Below, in pieces: positions 12,001 through 24,000 of a DNA stretch of 64,000 nt. This stretch comes from Symbiodinium natans (lineage: Eukaryota; Sar; Dinophyceae; Suessiales; Symbiodiniaceae), in the NCBI GenBank assembly GCA_905221605.1, contig CAJNDS010001224.1, positions 1,259,556 to 1,323,555 of the forward strand, given 5' to 3'. How positions within the stretch are numbered: the stretch's first letter is position 1; every line of letters starts with the position of its first letter. The notes beneath the pieces were generated by a model. That model worked only from the letters and a program-made list of their open reading frames with translations, had not been told where the DNA came from and did no database searches. Position numbers and translations under genes: made by a program.

Positions 12001-15000
12001 GGCCAAGCGGAACCATCAGCCCCGCCGCAGGTCTTTCTGGGTGGAGGAAGAAGGCGAATGGAGCCTCGTGATGGCGCCAGAAGAGGACTTGCAAGAGCTC
12101 GTTTCTTCCAGTGAGGTCCACTACGTGGGTTCTCGGCTTCCCCCAGAGGTGTACTACCACCATGAGCCGGAGCCGGCCAGCTACCATGGCGAAACAGGCT
12201 TCTGGCATCAGGATGATGATGGTGCATTCTCCTTCTGGGAAATGGCTGAGGACGGCGAGTTCTACACCCAGGACACGACAGGACTTTATTGGGCCTGGCA
12301 TGATTGGGAGGATTTCAGTGGTGGCACCTCGACGGCTCCTTCCGATGCCACGCGCGACGCTGAAGATGCCTTTTCCCTCCAGGATCCCAAGTCTCGCAAC
12401 TTCACTCAAGCGAGACAAGCAGTCAAAGCCCGAAACCTCAGTCGGGGTTTTTATCCTTTCAATCCTGGGAGTAAAGGGAAGCCTCGTTTCAAAGGTAAGG
12501 GCAAAGGTAAAGGGAAAGGAAAGCCGTCCTTTCCTCGTTCTCCTCCAGCTCCCATCTTGGCAGCGACCTCCGACATCTTTGCTCAGCCTGGAGATCCATC
12601 CTTCTCAGGCTGCTTCGTGTGTGGATCGAAGGAACACTCGTGGAGGTCGTGTCCCAAGAGGTCCTCTACTGGCAAGGGCTCCTCCAAAGGCAAGGGCGCC
12701 CGCAACTTCATGGCTGAGGGTATCTTCATGGTCTCCCCCGACTCCCCGCGCGAGATCCTCCAACCCGACAAGGGCATCTCCACGATCCGCGACGGGGACA
12801 AGCATGAGATCCTTGACACAAGGACCCCAAGCGACATGTGTTTGGATTTTCGGTGGGGTGAACTTCAAGACACTTCATACGTGGTGACTTCACACCAAAT
12901 TGATGATGCTTTTGCTTCGGGACAAGGGGAGGCTCAGCCCAGGGGACACGCGGTCATTGACTCAGGAGCAACTGAGACCGTCGGCTCGCTCCCTGCTATC
13001 GAGGACTTGATGGCAGTTAGATATGAACTAAACGGCGTCCCCGACTCCTTTCAGATATCCTCAACTCCTCCCAGGAGATTTCGATTTGGAAACGGATCGA
13101 TTGGTTTTTCCTTGTCACAAATGCTCATTCCTCAGGACTTGGGTCCCGTCCGTGTGGATCTAGGAGTGTTTTCTCTGGACGTGGAGAATGTCCCAATCTT
13201 GATCGGCATAAAAACTCTCAGGGCTCTGCGCACCGTGCTGGATTGCCATCAGGATGTGGCGGTGTTTGCTGCACTGGACCCCTCCACAGGGGTTAAGCTG
13301 CGTAGAAGTCCCTCAGGACATTTGTTGATCGATTTGAGTCGCAATTGGTTGCAGGATTCCTTCTCGATTCTTTCTCCCGCAGCGAGGATTCCTGAGGTGC
13401 CTCCCACAACCTTCGAGGCAGAAGAAAACATCGGTGCAGTGTTTGTGCTTGAGCCTTTGCCATCTGATTTCCAAGCTCGAGGGGATACTCATCTTGAATA
13501 TGAAGCAGCACCTGAATCTCCTTCTTCGTGTCCTGCAGTTCTCTTTCACTCACGAGGGTGTGCCGATAGTGCTCCTGGAGAAGACTCCAGTGGGTGCCTT
13601 GAAGATCCCTTTCGAATCCTTCGTGCTCTTGTACGGGGCCATGGCCACTCCGACTGCCGAGAGCAACGGCTTGTCTGCGGCAGCGGTGGAAGCTTCAGTG
13701 GCCAAGGCCAAAGCTGCGGTGAAGCCTGCAGCGTTGAAGGCCAAGGGGAAGGGGAAAGGCACCAAGCCCAAAGCAGAGCCTGCCCCCGAGTTGGACTGGA
13801 GCAGGATCGAAGAAGCCAATCCCAGGGACGTGCGCTTGAAGGGGCCCCCATGTATGGGATCCCATGTCGTGGCGACAAGGAGCAACCAACATGCCATGTG
13901 GCAACTCTGCACCCGGTGCAGCCTCAGGCTCACTTACATCCCCCGGGTTGGCAAGACAGGTCTCCACCGTGCCGCCGGACCCCTCAACCTCGATGTCCAG
14001 GAGGTGGTGACCGAGACCAAGGAGGATTTGGCTTTCAACCCTCGCCTGAAGGATCAGGCCATTGCTCTTCAAGCTGCAGAGAACAGCATGGTGCGCCAGC
14101 TCGAGAAGATCAGGACGCAGAAGGACAAAGTGATCCCCAAGCAGGGCCCAATGGGAGCAAGCCCTCTGCCACCTTCCTCACCTTCGAGCGCCAACGCCGG
14201 AGCTGCGAGCCCAAAGTCGACCGTTGTGGTGAACCTCGAAGAGGCGAGTGCAGAGGGTATGAACCAGACTCCTGGGAGCAAGCGACATCAAGCGATCCCA
14301 GCGGAAGAGCAGGAGTATCAGACGAGAACCCAGGGCCCGCAGTGATGCATGTTGTAAAGCAAGGTGTGCGAGAGATTGAAGACCTCGCTCGCCAGATGTG
14401 CCACGACCAACTCTTTTCCTTCAAAGATTGTGAACAGCTTCTTTTCCAGTTCATGGCTGTCCGTGAAGCCATCTCTCAGAGCAACCGCAGTACTCTTGAA
14501 CCGAAAAATGGGACTGGGTACAACGTTTTCGGCCTCTTCTCACATGGGAACATGTCCGGCATCACTCGAAAGAGTCACGAGCTTCCATGGTTGTGCAAGT
14601 ACGTGAACCTCTTCGGCAAGCACCACCTTGCTCAGGAGGGATCATGTTGGACAAGTTTTGCGGTGAACTTTAATCAGCCCATGAACATCCATCTTGACCC
14701 CAACAATGATCCTGGTAGCAGCAACTTCACTTGCTCCTTCGGAGACTTCAAAGGGGGACAATTATGGGTGGAGTTGACTGAAGATAGCGATCCCAGTGTG
14801 AGCCCGGTGCGATGGAAGACCAAGCGTAACGGTCAACGAGTACCAGGCCATCTTCACACAACCCAACATCGTTTCATTCAGTTCTCTCCCAAGAGTTTTC
14901 ATGCGACTGATCGCTGGTCAGGTACCAGAATCTCTTTGACCTTTTACTCCTCTCGGTTGATTGCTCAGAGTACGGAAGCCCGACGAGAATGCCTCAAGAA

Positions 15001-18000
15001 ACTGGGGTTTCCTTTGCCCAGGTCCGTCAGGCCTTTGAAGTACGACGACAACGAGGGCGAGGACGCCTATGCCGTTGATCCAGTTGAGGGACAGGGCGCG
15101 GGAGAAGTTCTCTTGTGCCAGGATGTCCGTCACCTTCTACAAGCCTCGTGCGAGGAAGTGTGGGATGAGGTCAACTCACTTCTTGATGTGCATGGCAGGG
15201 ACCCTCACTGTTTGCAGGTCGTGGAGTTCGGCGGCCCTGCTGACAGTCCTCTGTGCTCTCTTTTGGGACAGCAAGGTGGACAAGGGTTGTCAGCAAATCT
15301 CTCACAGGGTTTTGACTTGGGCACTCGAGGTGGATGTCATAGAGCTCACCAGCAACTGGAACAGCGAAGCCCGGCTTTCGCATGGTTCCAACTTCCGAAA
15401 GGACCTTGCAGGCAAGGAAGTGACTCAGACAGACGACAGCGTGCCATGGTGAATCGATCCCGCAAGGTGTTGAGGAATGTGATCTCCCTTTCCCAACAAC
15501 AACTTCGGGGTGGAGAATGTGTCTGGGTCTCAGAAAAGCATTCCAGTGCTTGGCGAGATCGTGACTCATGCCAGTTCTGGCAGACTCTTGCAGAATCCGG
15601 AAAGGCCTTCGAGTGGCAGCACGGAGATCTACAAATTCGAACCACGTCAAAGGCGATGTTCCTGGATTGCTCTAGGGTGTCTTCAAAAATGGAGAGTGTA
15701 GAGAACCAGTGGGATTACCTGTATCGTGCCTTCTGTGGGTCAGTCATGAACTTTCATGGGGCTAGCTCAGCCTCAGGAGAAGGGAACCCCGTCTATGCCG
15801 TGACGGCCCAGAAAGAAGCTCTTGAAGGCGTGGATAAGAAGGAGCTGGAAAGCTTGTTAGACACCGTGCAGAAGCTTCATCGGAGGTTCGGACATCCTTC
15901 CAACAGCCTCCTCCTCAAGAACCTTCGAGCCAGAGGTGCATCTCCTAAGCTGTTAGCCGTGGCCGCTGAGTTTAAATGTGACATGTGCATGGAGAACCAG
16001 ATTCGCACTTCAGCTCCCGCGGTCAGTCTGAAGCGTGAGGACCGCCTCTGGTGCACTCTTCAGATCGACGGTTTCTATATGCGAATTGGCCAGGAAGTGT
16101 TCCACTACTTGCTCATGGTCGATGAGGCCTCCGGCTTCTGCGTAGTAGAAGAGATGATAAGGCACCCCGAGAAAGAGATGAGGCACATGACGACCGCCCA
16201 GGTATGCCGGACCTTGGAACTTCGCTGGTGCCAGATCTTCGGGTTTCCTGAAACCATCAAGCTCGATCCCGAGGGAGCTTTCAGAGGACTTGATCTGGGA
16301 GAATACTGCTCGTCCCGAGGTATCGAGCTCAGTGTCATTCCTGCCGAGTACCACGAAGGGATCTCCGAGGTCGAGCGATCCATTGGGACAATTCGTAGGA
16401 AGATTGAGGCCTTCATGCGCCAGGAACAGTATCATCCTACGAGGGCGGCTGCGCAGATGGTGGCTGCACACAATACCATGGCCAGAACCCTGGGTTTTTC
16501 TCCAGCCCAATGGGCCTTCGGTAGAGACGTCACCGTGACAGGACATAGCCGTGAACGTCCTGGAGAGGTCTGCGCCCAAAGTGCTATGTCCGATCCTTCC
16601 CATGGCATGGCAGAATCCCTTGAGCTACGCACCAGGGCAGAGAAAGCCTTCATCGAAGCTCGAGCTCGAGAAGTGATGTCAAGGGCAATGAATTCCCGAA
16701 CAAGGCCAGCCAAAAGATTCTTGCCTGGGGACATCATATTCTACCAACGATTCCAGGTTCCGCAGGATGCTCCGGCCAACTCGGTGGTGGACCGTCCCCG
16801 GATGGGGATAGCCCGCTTCTATGGACCAGCCCGAGTGTTGGCCACAGAGACTCGTGTGGTCTCAGAAGAAGGGGTCCGAAAGCCTAGTGCCATAGTGTGG
16901 GCAGTCTGCAACGGCCGGCTTAAGCGCTTTCATCAGAGTCAGGTCCGACACTCCACCGAATCTGAGCGCCTCATCGCCGAGGGTGCAGCAGGTGCCGAGT
17001 TTCCGTGGACGTTTGCTTCGTTGGCGAGTCTCCTTGATCGTGGTTCCTTTGACGATGAAACCATCGTTCGCTCCCGAACCCGAGGACGTTCCAAGACTCC
17101 GGCCCGATCCAGGTCAGTTCCTCCTGGTCGGCGAGCTGCTCCAGAACCTCCAGTACTCCCTCCTCAGCTTCATTACGGTCCTGAGCCAGAAGCCGAGGAC
17201 TTTGAAGAAGAAGAGGAAATGATTCCAGTCCCTGCTGAGATGTCACGAGGCTCAAAACGTCCGGATCCGGAGCCTCCTCATGATGATGAGGCAGAGATGA
17301 TCCCCGTGCCGCAGGCTCACAATTCGCTGGTGGAAAATTTGGACATGAGTCGTTTATTGAATGATCCTCAATACCTGCCCGCGAACTTTGTGACCTTGGA
17401 TCAGGAAGAGAGTGAGAGTTCTGCCTATGTCATCCAGAATGCCTCATGCGCCTCCTTGCAGGACGAGTCCCCTGCGTTTGCAGTCACCCTCGCTGCCCCA
17501 TCGAGCGAGGCCGAGTGGAAGGCCCTCGTGAAGAATCCCAAACGATTCATCGCGAAAGCGTCCAAAAGGGCGTAGAGGTCAGCTATGCCAAACTTAATGG
17601 GGTACAGCGTGCTGCAATGGACGAGGCCATGAAGGTCGAAGTGGACAACTGGATGAAGACCCAGGCTGTGAGGGCAGTTCAGAAGTTTCTGCCTCAGAGA
17701 GAGTTGCTCAAAATGCGATGGGTTCTCACTTTCAAAAGTGCTCCTGATGAATCTGCTGAGCCAAAGGATGGACAACCTGCGAGCGATTTCCCCAAAGCCT
17801 CTGGAGAGCGGATCAAAGCCAAGGCGAGAATTGTCATTCTCGGCTACTCCGATCCGAATCTTCTGGAGGCCAATACGGTGAGCCCAGCTATGTCACGTCT
17901 TTCTCGGCAACTTCTGTTAAACATGGCTTCAGTTCGAAAGTGGGACATCTTGTGTGGGGATGTGAAATCGGCCTTCTTACAGGCAAAATCTCCACAAGGG

Positions 18001-21000
18001 CAGAGGTGCGTGTTCGCGGCTCCAGTTCCCGAGCTGGCGCATGCGCTCGGCCTACAAGAAGGACAGGCAGTGCAGCTCCTACGCAGCTGCTACGGATTGG
18101 TGTCCGCCCCAAGAGAATGGTACGAAGATGTACATAGGACTTTGGTCAGCTTAGGTGCCGAAAGGCTTACCACCGACAGCTGTGTGTGGCGCATCCGGGA
18201 TGCTTCAGGCGCTGTGGTTGGACTTGTGTCCAGCCATGTTGACGACTTCTTAATGACGGGATGCTCCTCCTCAAAGGCCTGGCAAGACTTCTTGCACGGC
18301 TTCAAGAATGCCTATGAATGGAGTCCATGGGAGCATGGAGCCTTTCGACATTGTGGTGTCAACATCATGCAGCATCCTGACCATTCTGTAAGCTTAGACC
18401 ACTCCAGTTTCTGCCAGGAGTTGAAGCAGCTCGACCCGATCCGTGAAGAGCGCAAGTTGACTCTTGCGGAAGTCAGCCAGGTGCGTGCCGTGTTGGGAAG
18501 TGTGCAGTGGAGAGTTTATCAAAGTGCTCCACAGCACGCTGCTAAACTTAATTATCTGCAATCTCTCATCGCTTCGCAAGATTCCAGCATCGTGGAACAG
18601 GTCAACAAGTTGATCCGTGAAGTGTATTCAGCTCGAAGTTTGTCTGTTCAGGTGCAATCTTTGGGAGCAGAGGATCCCGAGCAGTTATGCATGATCGCAT
18701 GGTCAGACGCTTCTCTTGCGAATCGTCCGGATTTCTCATCCACAGGAGGGCATTTAATTGCTCTAATGCATCAGCAGTCTCTCGAGGCTGGAATGGGACG
18801 CATCAATCCTATCGCCTGGAAGAGTGGAAGATTGCACCGAATAGCCCGTAGTTCTTTGAGTGCAGAATCACAAGCCCTTGCTGACACCGAGCAGGAGCTT
18901 TTCTTTGCTCGCTTAGAGTGGCGGGAGATGATCGGCGACTATGTCGATGCCAAGGTCCCAGAGAATACGGCGGCCAAGGTCCCCTCATACCTTGTGGTCG
19001 ACGCAAAGGCCATGTTCGATACGTTGTCGAAGGGTGTCTTCGTTGCCAGTCAAAAGGATAAGTATACTGGTTTGGAACTTTTGTCGTTGAGTCAGCATCT
19101 AGAAAAACAAAAGACAGTGCTTTTGTGGTGTGATAGCAACCACATGCTGGCGGATGGTTTGACGAAGGCTAGCAAACAAGATGTGCTCAAACGTTTCCTG
19201 GCATCTGGATATTGGAGGATCCGTTACGATGGAGCCTTCATTTCAGCGAAGAAGAGACGCCAGATGTTGAGGGAGCCTGCTGCGGAGAATGTGACAAACT
19301 CTGTTTTTCTTCAGTGTACAGAGCAGGCGCAAGCACTGAAATGCTTCGGCATTCTTCCTGGGGGCATGTCAGAAGACTTGTACAAATCAGTTTTGCCTCC
19401 ACCTTCCAGTGCTTGCAAGCATTCGGTTCTCACTTCCAGGAGCTCCTTCGGCCCGAGGTCTTAGCGACCGAAAACGTGCTACGCTGTGTAACTCCAAGCC
19501 ATCCTTAGGATAGCTTCGCTTCAGCCATAGGCTCCTGACTCTTTTCCTTCAGATCTCAGATCGACTTCGTGCGAGCAGTGCGGAAAACGACTACCACTTC
19601 TTGCATCACATTTTTGGCGACAACAGATTCCCTGGAAGCCACATAGAAGAGGAGAGCCCAACACGCTGACCGATAGGCAGCGGACCAAGAAGGGGTCAAG
19701 CCCCAGGGGAAACACAAGTTCGCAGAACAGTGCCTCACGCCTGTCACCGGGCAGGTTTGCGGTTGGCCGGCAGAACTGGTTCTCCCATCGCTCGATTCCG
19801 CGAGACATTCGGGATCGCCTCCACCATCCCAATGGCCCTAAACCCTAAACCCTAAACCCTAAGCCCTAAGCCCTAAGCCCTAAGCCCTAAACCCTAAACC
19901 CTAAACCCTAAACCCTAAACCCTAAACCCTAAACCCTAAACCCTAAACCCTAAACCCTAAACCCTAACTTAATAACCCCTAAACCGTGGCGGCCCCCACG
20001 TCATGTGGCAAAGAACGGGACTTGTGGGTTGTAACAATCAACCCTAAACCCTTAACCCCAAGCAAGGTCAGGGAAAGGTCCAGCCTTCACAGAACCCCTT
20101 CTAGGGTTTAGGGTTTAGGGTTTAGGGTTTAGGGTTTAGGGTTTAGGGTTTAGGGTTTAGGGTTTAGGGTTTAGGGTTTAGGGCTAAGAGTGCCCGACCA
20201 CAGCTCTCCGGAGGAAGGCGCCCGATGAGCTGCTCCAGTTCTTGAACGACTATTTCCGCGAAATGGCGCTTTGACGGGGTTTAGGGTTTAGGGTTTAGGG
20301 TTTAGGGTTTAGGGTTTAGGGTTTAGGGTTTAGGGTTTAGGGTTTAGGGTTTAGGGTTTGGTCAATGTTGTTTACGACCAAAATTTACTGTAGCAGGGAA
20401 ATATGCCTCTGAAGTGTATGGGGTGCTCCGAAATGAAAGGGTACTGGGCTTTGAGGTGTGAAGTGCTTACGAGGTTTGGGGAGCAAACGAAAAGGGCGGT
20501 GGGGAGTACTCGGCCCAAGCGTTAAACCCTAAGCCGCAAGCAAGACAAGTGCCCGCTCCAGCCTCTCTACATTTTCACCACAGCAAGTGCTATGTCGCTA
20601 CATGAGCCCTGGACCCTAAAACCCCTGAAGCCCATAAAGCCCCAAACCCTGAACCCACTTCCAAAACCCTACCAAAACAGGAGGGTTTAGGATCCCAGGG
20701 TTTAGGGTGTGGGTTTTAGGGTTATGGTTTAGGGGATGCTGAGCTGCCCTTTTTTAGAGTCTAGGGTTTCGGGCTTAGGGTCGAGAGTTGAGGGTTAAGG
20801 GTATTTAGGGAGCCGTGGAGCTTGTAACAAAAGAAGAAGCTCCGCAAAGTTGAGGAGCTTCACGGGTGGCTGAGGGTTTGGCATGGCCTTCACCCTGAAC
20901 CCTGAACCCTAAACCCTAAACCCTAAATTCAGCCTTTCAGCCAAGAGCCAACGCTTACTTGGAAGTTTCATGGGTAGTTATAAGTAGGGTTCTAAGTGCC

Positions 21001-24000
21001 CATTAAACCAGGGTTAGAGGTAGAGTTAGCATACTTGTTCGAAAACCCTGCTTCTAACTGCTCAAACGAACCTCCAAGTAGGGTCGAGGGCCTTTAGGGT
21101 TTAGGGGTTTAGGGGTTTAGGGGTTTAGGGCTTTGGGGGTTTAGGGTTTAGGGTTTAGGGTTTAGGGTTTAGGGTTTAGGATCAGCCCAAGGATGACATC
21201 TGCAAGAAGTACAACGTGACCAAGATCGAAACCGTGGCCGAGGAGTACGTGGCCTGCGTCGGCGTGGGCCTCGGGCTCCGTTCTGCTTTGAGGTTGCCCT
21301 AAGCCCTAAACCCTAAACCCTAAACCCTAAACCCTAAACCCTCTGGGGCGTAGGGTTCCAGGACTTCGCGTTCGAGGGATGTGTTTCGTCGCGCAGGGCC
21401 TTAGGCTTTAGGGCCGTTTTTTTCACAAGGGTGTAGAGTTTGGGTCTGGGGCTTAATGGTTTCATTCGTAAACCCTAAACCTAACCTTGAACCCTAGACC
21501 CTAAAGCTTGCTGATCGTAAAGTTGTCCCACTTCAGTTGCCTCGTGGAGCATGGAGACGTGTGGCAAAAACAGTTTGCTGATCCAGGGTTCAGACTGCAT
21601 TTCGTAATGTGACACGTGTGACCTGCTGTTATAGGGTCCAAAGTGGGGAATCTTAGGGAGCCTTAGGCTAGGGAACAGCGGGGAGTATCAGTGAACCTTG
21701 GTTTACCCTAAACCCTAAACCCTAAACCCTAAACACTAAACCCTAAACCCTAAACCCTAACCCCTAAACCCGCCCTTAAGGCCTCTACAATGTTGACCTG
21801 GCAGCCCCCAAGCTTTACAGCCGCCAAGGGTTGTAGGGTCAAGTGCCCTAAACCCTAAACCCTAGGTTGTTTAGGACTTAAAGTTTAGGGTTTAGGGTTT
21901 AGGGTTTAGGGTTTAGGGTTTAGGGTTTAGGGTTTAGGGGTTTGGCTTCCCTAGCCCTCCACGTTACACCCTGACCGAGGGTGGACAAAAGCGGGTTCCT
22001 AACCCAGGACTGCCAGCGGGTCCCGAGGCCCTTCAATGAGATGTAAAAACCCGAAACGATCTTAGATTCTGCAAGCAAAATCTACTACTCTCTACTACAC
22101 TCACCCTAAACCCTAAACCCTAAACCTTAAACCCTAAACCTTAAACCTTAAACCATACAAGCTGAGCCTTTATACCTCTGCGCCCGGGACAGAAAGCGTG
22201 CCATCATCGGACTCCTGGACCCCAGGCCCCTGCGCCTTTCCCAGGGCCTATAGTTTCTCGACCCCAAAAACCCAAACCGCAAGCCCCTACACCTCCAAAA
22301 GCCTAAACCCTAAACCCTAGCCCTAAACCCTGAACCCTAAACCCCAAACCTAACCCTGTAGCCCTAAACCCTGAACCCTAAACCCTAAACCTAACCCTGA
22401 GCTTCCTCTTCGGCTTGCAGGGCATTGAAGGACTTGGCAGGGCAGTGGTACCCTTTTGCACTTTTGCACTTTTGCCACCTTTTTTTGTGATTCTCGGCTC
22501 CCTTATCGTAGTTCCCCTAAGCCCTCAGCCCCCCCTAAACCCTAAATCCCCCCAAAACCCTTAGCCTAAAAAGGGCACTCTTATTATAATACGGCCGCTG
22601 GGCCAGCAAGAGGAGTGCTGCGGTAGCCACCGAGGCTCTCCCTGTAGTTCCTTTGAGGGTTTTAGGGTCGCAAGGTTGATTGAGGCCCTAAACCCTAAAC
22701 CCTAAACCCTAAACCCTAAACCCTAAGGCCTAAGGCCTAAGGCCTAAGGCCTAAAGCCTGAGAGAGCGAGGGTTGATTGAGGCGTGACTCCCGCAGACCA
22801 GGAACCGCGGGCTTTCCAGGGGCCCTTGTCATCTCAAGAGATTTTCAAGGGGCTTGGTTTAGGGGTTTAGGGTTTAGGGTCTAGGGTTTAGGGTTTAGGG
22901 TTTAGGGAAGATATTTGTTCTATACATTGAAGGGGTCTGCATAGGGATCCTGATGACACCTCAGCCTACATTCCTGCATTTATGGGGTCTTGGACTCTCT
23001 AGGCTTGCTTCGGGTAACGCGCTTTTTTGAGGGGGTGAAGAGTCTAGAGTTCGTCGCAAGGGCTAAGACAAATGTTCTATTCCCAGAGACTCGAATGCCC
23101 ATTAACTAAGGAATATTCCTTTAAACCCTTTAAGGAGCGCTTGTCTATTTTAAGAAACATTCCTTACTTAAGGGGTATTGGAGTCGCTGGGTTAAGGGGC
23201 AATGGGCTCCCTGGGTAGTTTGTGGGGGGGCTTGCAGCTTTCGGGGCTTGTTTGGGGGGTCTGTCAGGGAAAGAAAAGGGCATACTTGGAGGTTCATGGC
23301 TCGTTGTAAGTAGGGTGATATAGGTACCCTAAACAGGGTTACTAGTATAGCTTCCATGCAACCCTACTTGTAATTCCCCATGAACCTCCAAGTAGGGTGC
23401 AGGGTTTAGCCTTCTTCGTTTTGTAGGGCCTTTGACCCTAGATCCGAAACCTCAAACCCTAAACCTTACCCCAAACCCTAAATCTTGAAGAGACGTGGCC
23501 TCTCGGGCTAGAGGGTCTGGCCCAAAGGCCCTCATATTCGGAGCCTGCGGCTCGGATTACCCAACCTCAATCCTCAAAAAAAAACCTAAACCCTAAACCC
23601 TGAACCCCAAACCCTAGACTCCTAGATCCGAAACTCCAAAGCCCGAACCGGTTTATCTTTGGATCTAGGGCCTCAGGGTCTTAGGGTTTTGAGTGGGTGG
23701 GGGGTTCTATGCGGGAAACATCAGGAAACTACCCAGTCGGCACACGACTGAGGCTTTGCCGACGTAGTAGGTAGACTTTGTTGAGCCATTTTGGGTGTAG
23801 CACACCCCCACCAAATACAAGTAGCAAGGGTGCCTGGCAACTAAAGTCAAAGGGATTAAGACTCGCACACCGAAGGTTGCACCCTGAAAGGGAACTAATA
23901 TACTCCGTAAAGGGGCCCTTATTTTCCCTTGGATCTTTAAAACGGCTTCCCAAACCAAACGGTAGAACCTTGGGTCCAGCTAGAACCCCATGAACTAGGC

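Larger units (their letters stand above)
10654..19675 (+). mobile_element. complete Ty1/copia LTR retrotransposon with extra dioxygenase-like domain
   Basis: 9,022 bp bounded by two 309-bp LTRs that look identical base for base, with a perfect 5-bp target duplication. Order of domains: Gag with CCHC knuckle, protease, Zn-type insert, 2OG-Fe(II) dioxygenase-like domain, a further insert, integrase, reverse transcriptase, RNase H. Integrase before reverse transcriptase defines copia. Identical LTRs imply a very recent insertion. The coding region changes frame at about 13.5, 14.34 and 17.56 kb. It lies in sense orientation in the intron between cyclase exons 9172-9236 and 20204-20270. Confidence 0.95.

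Noticed and set aside
11546-12418. 290-codon minus-strand frame
   Set aside because: Antisense shadow of the Gag region, which has a clear domain structure on the + strand. The same goes for minus frames at 14110, 15171 and 16010.
17440-17600. Programmed -1 frameshift at a slippery heptamer
   Set aside because: The AAAAGGG run is not in the phase needed for a canonical X-XXY-YYZ site, so recoding is not supported by the sequence itself.
10498-19832. A minus-strand host gene split by the retrotransposon
   Set aside because: When one target duplication is removed, the two minus-strand frames do not join in phase.
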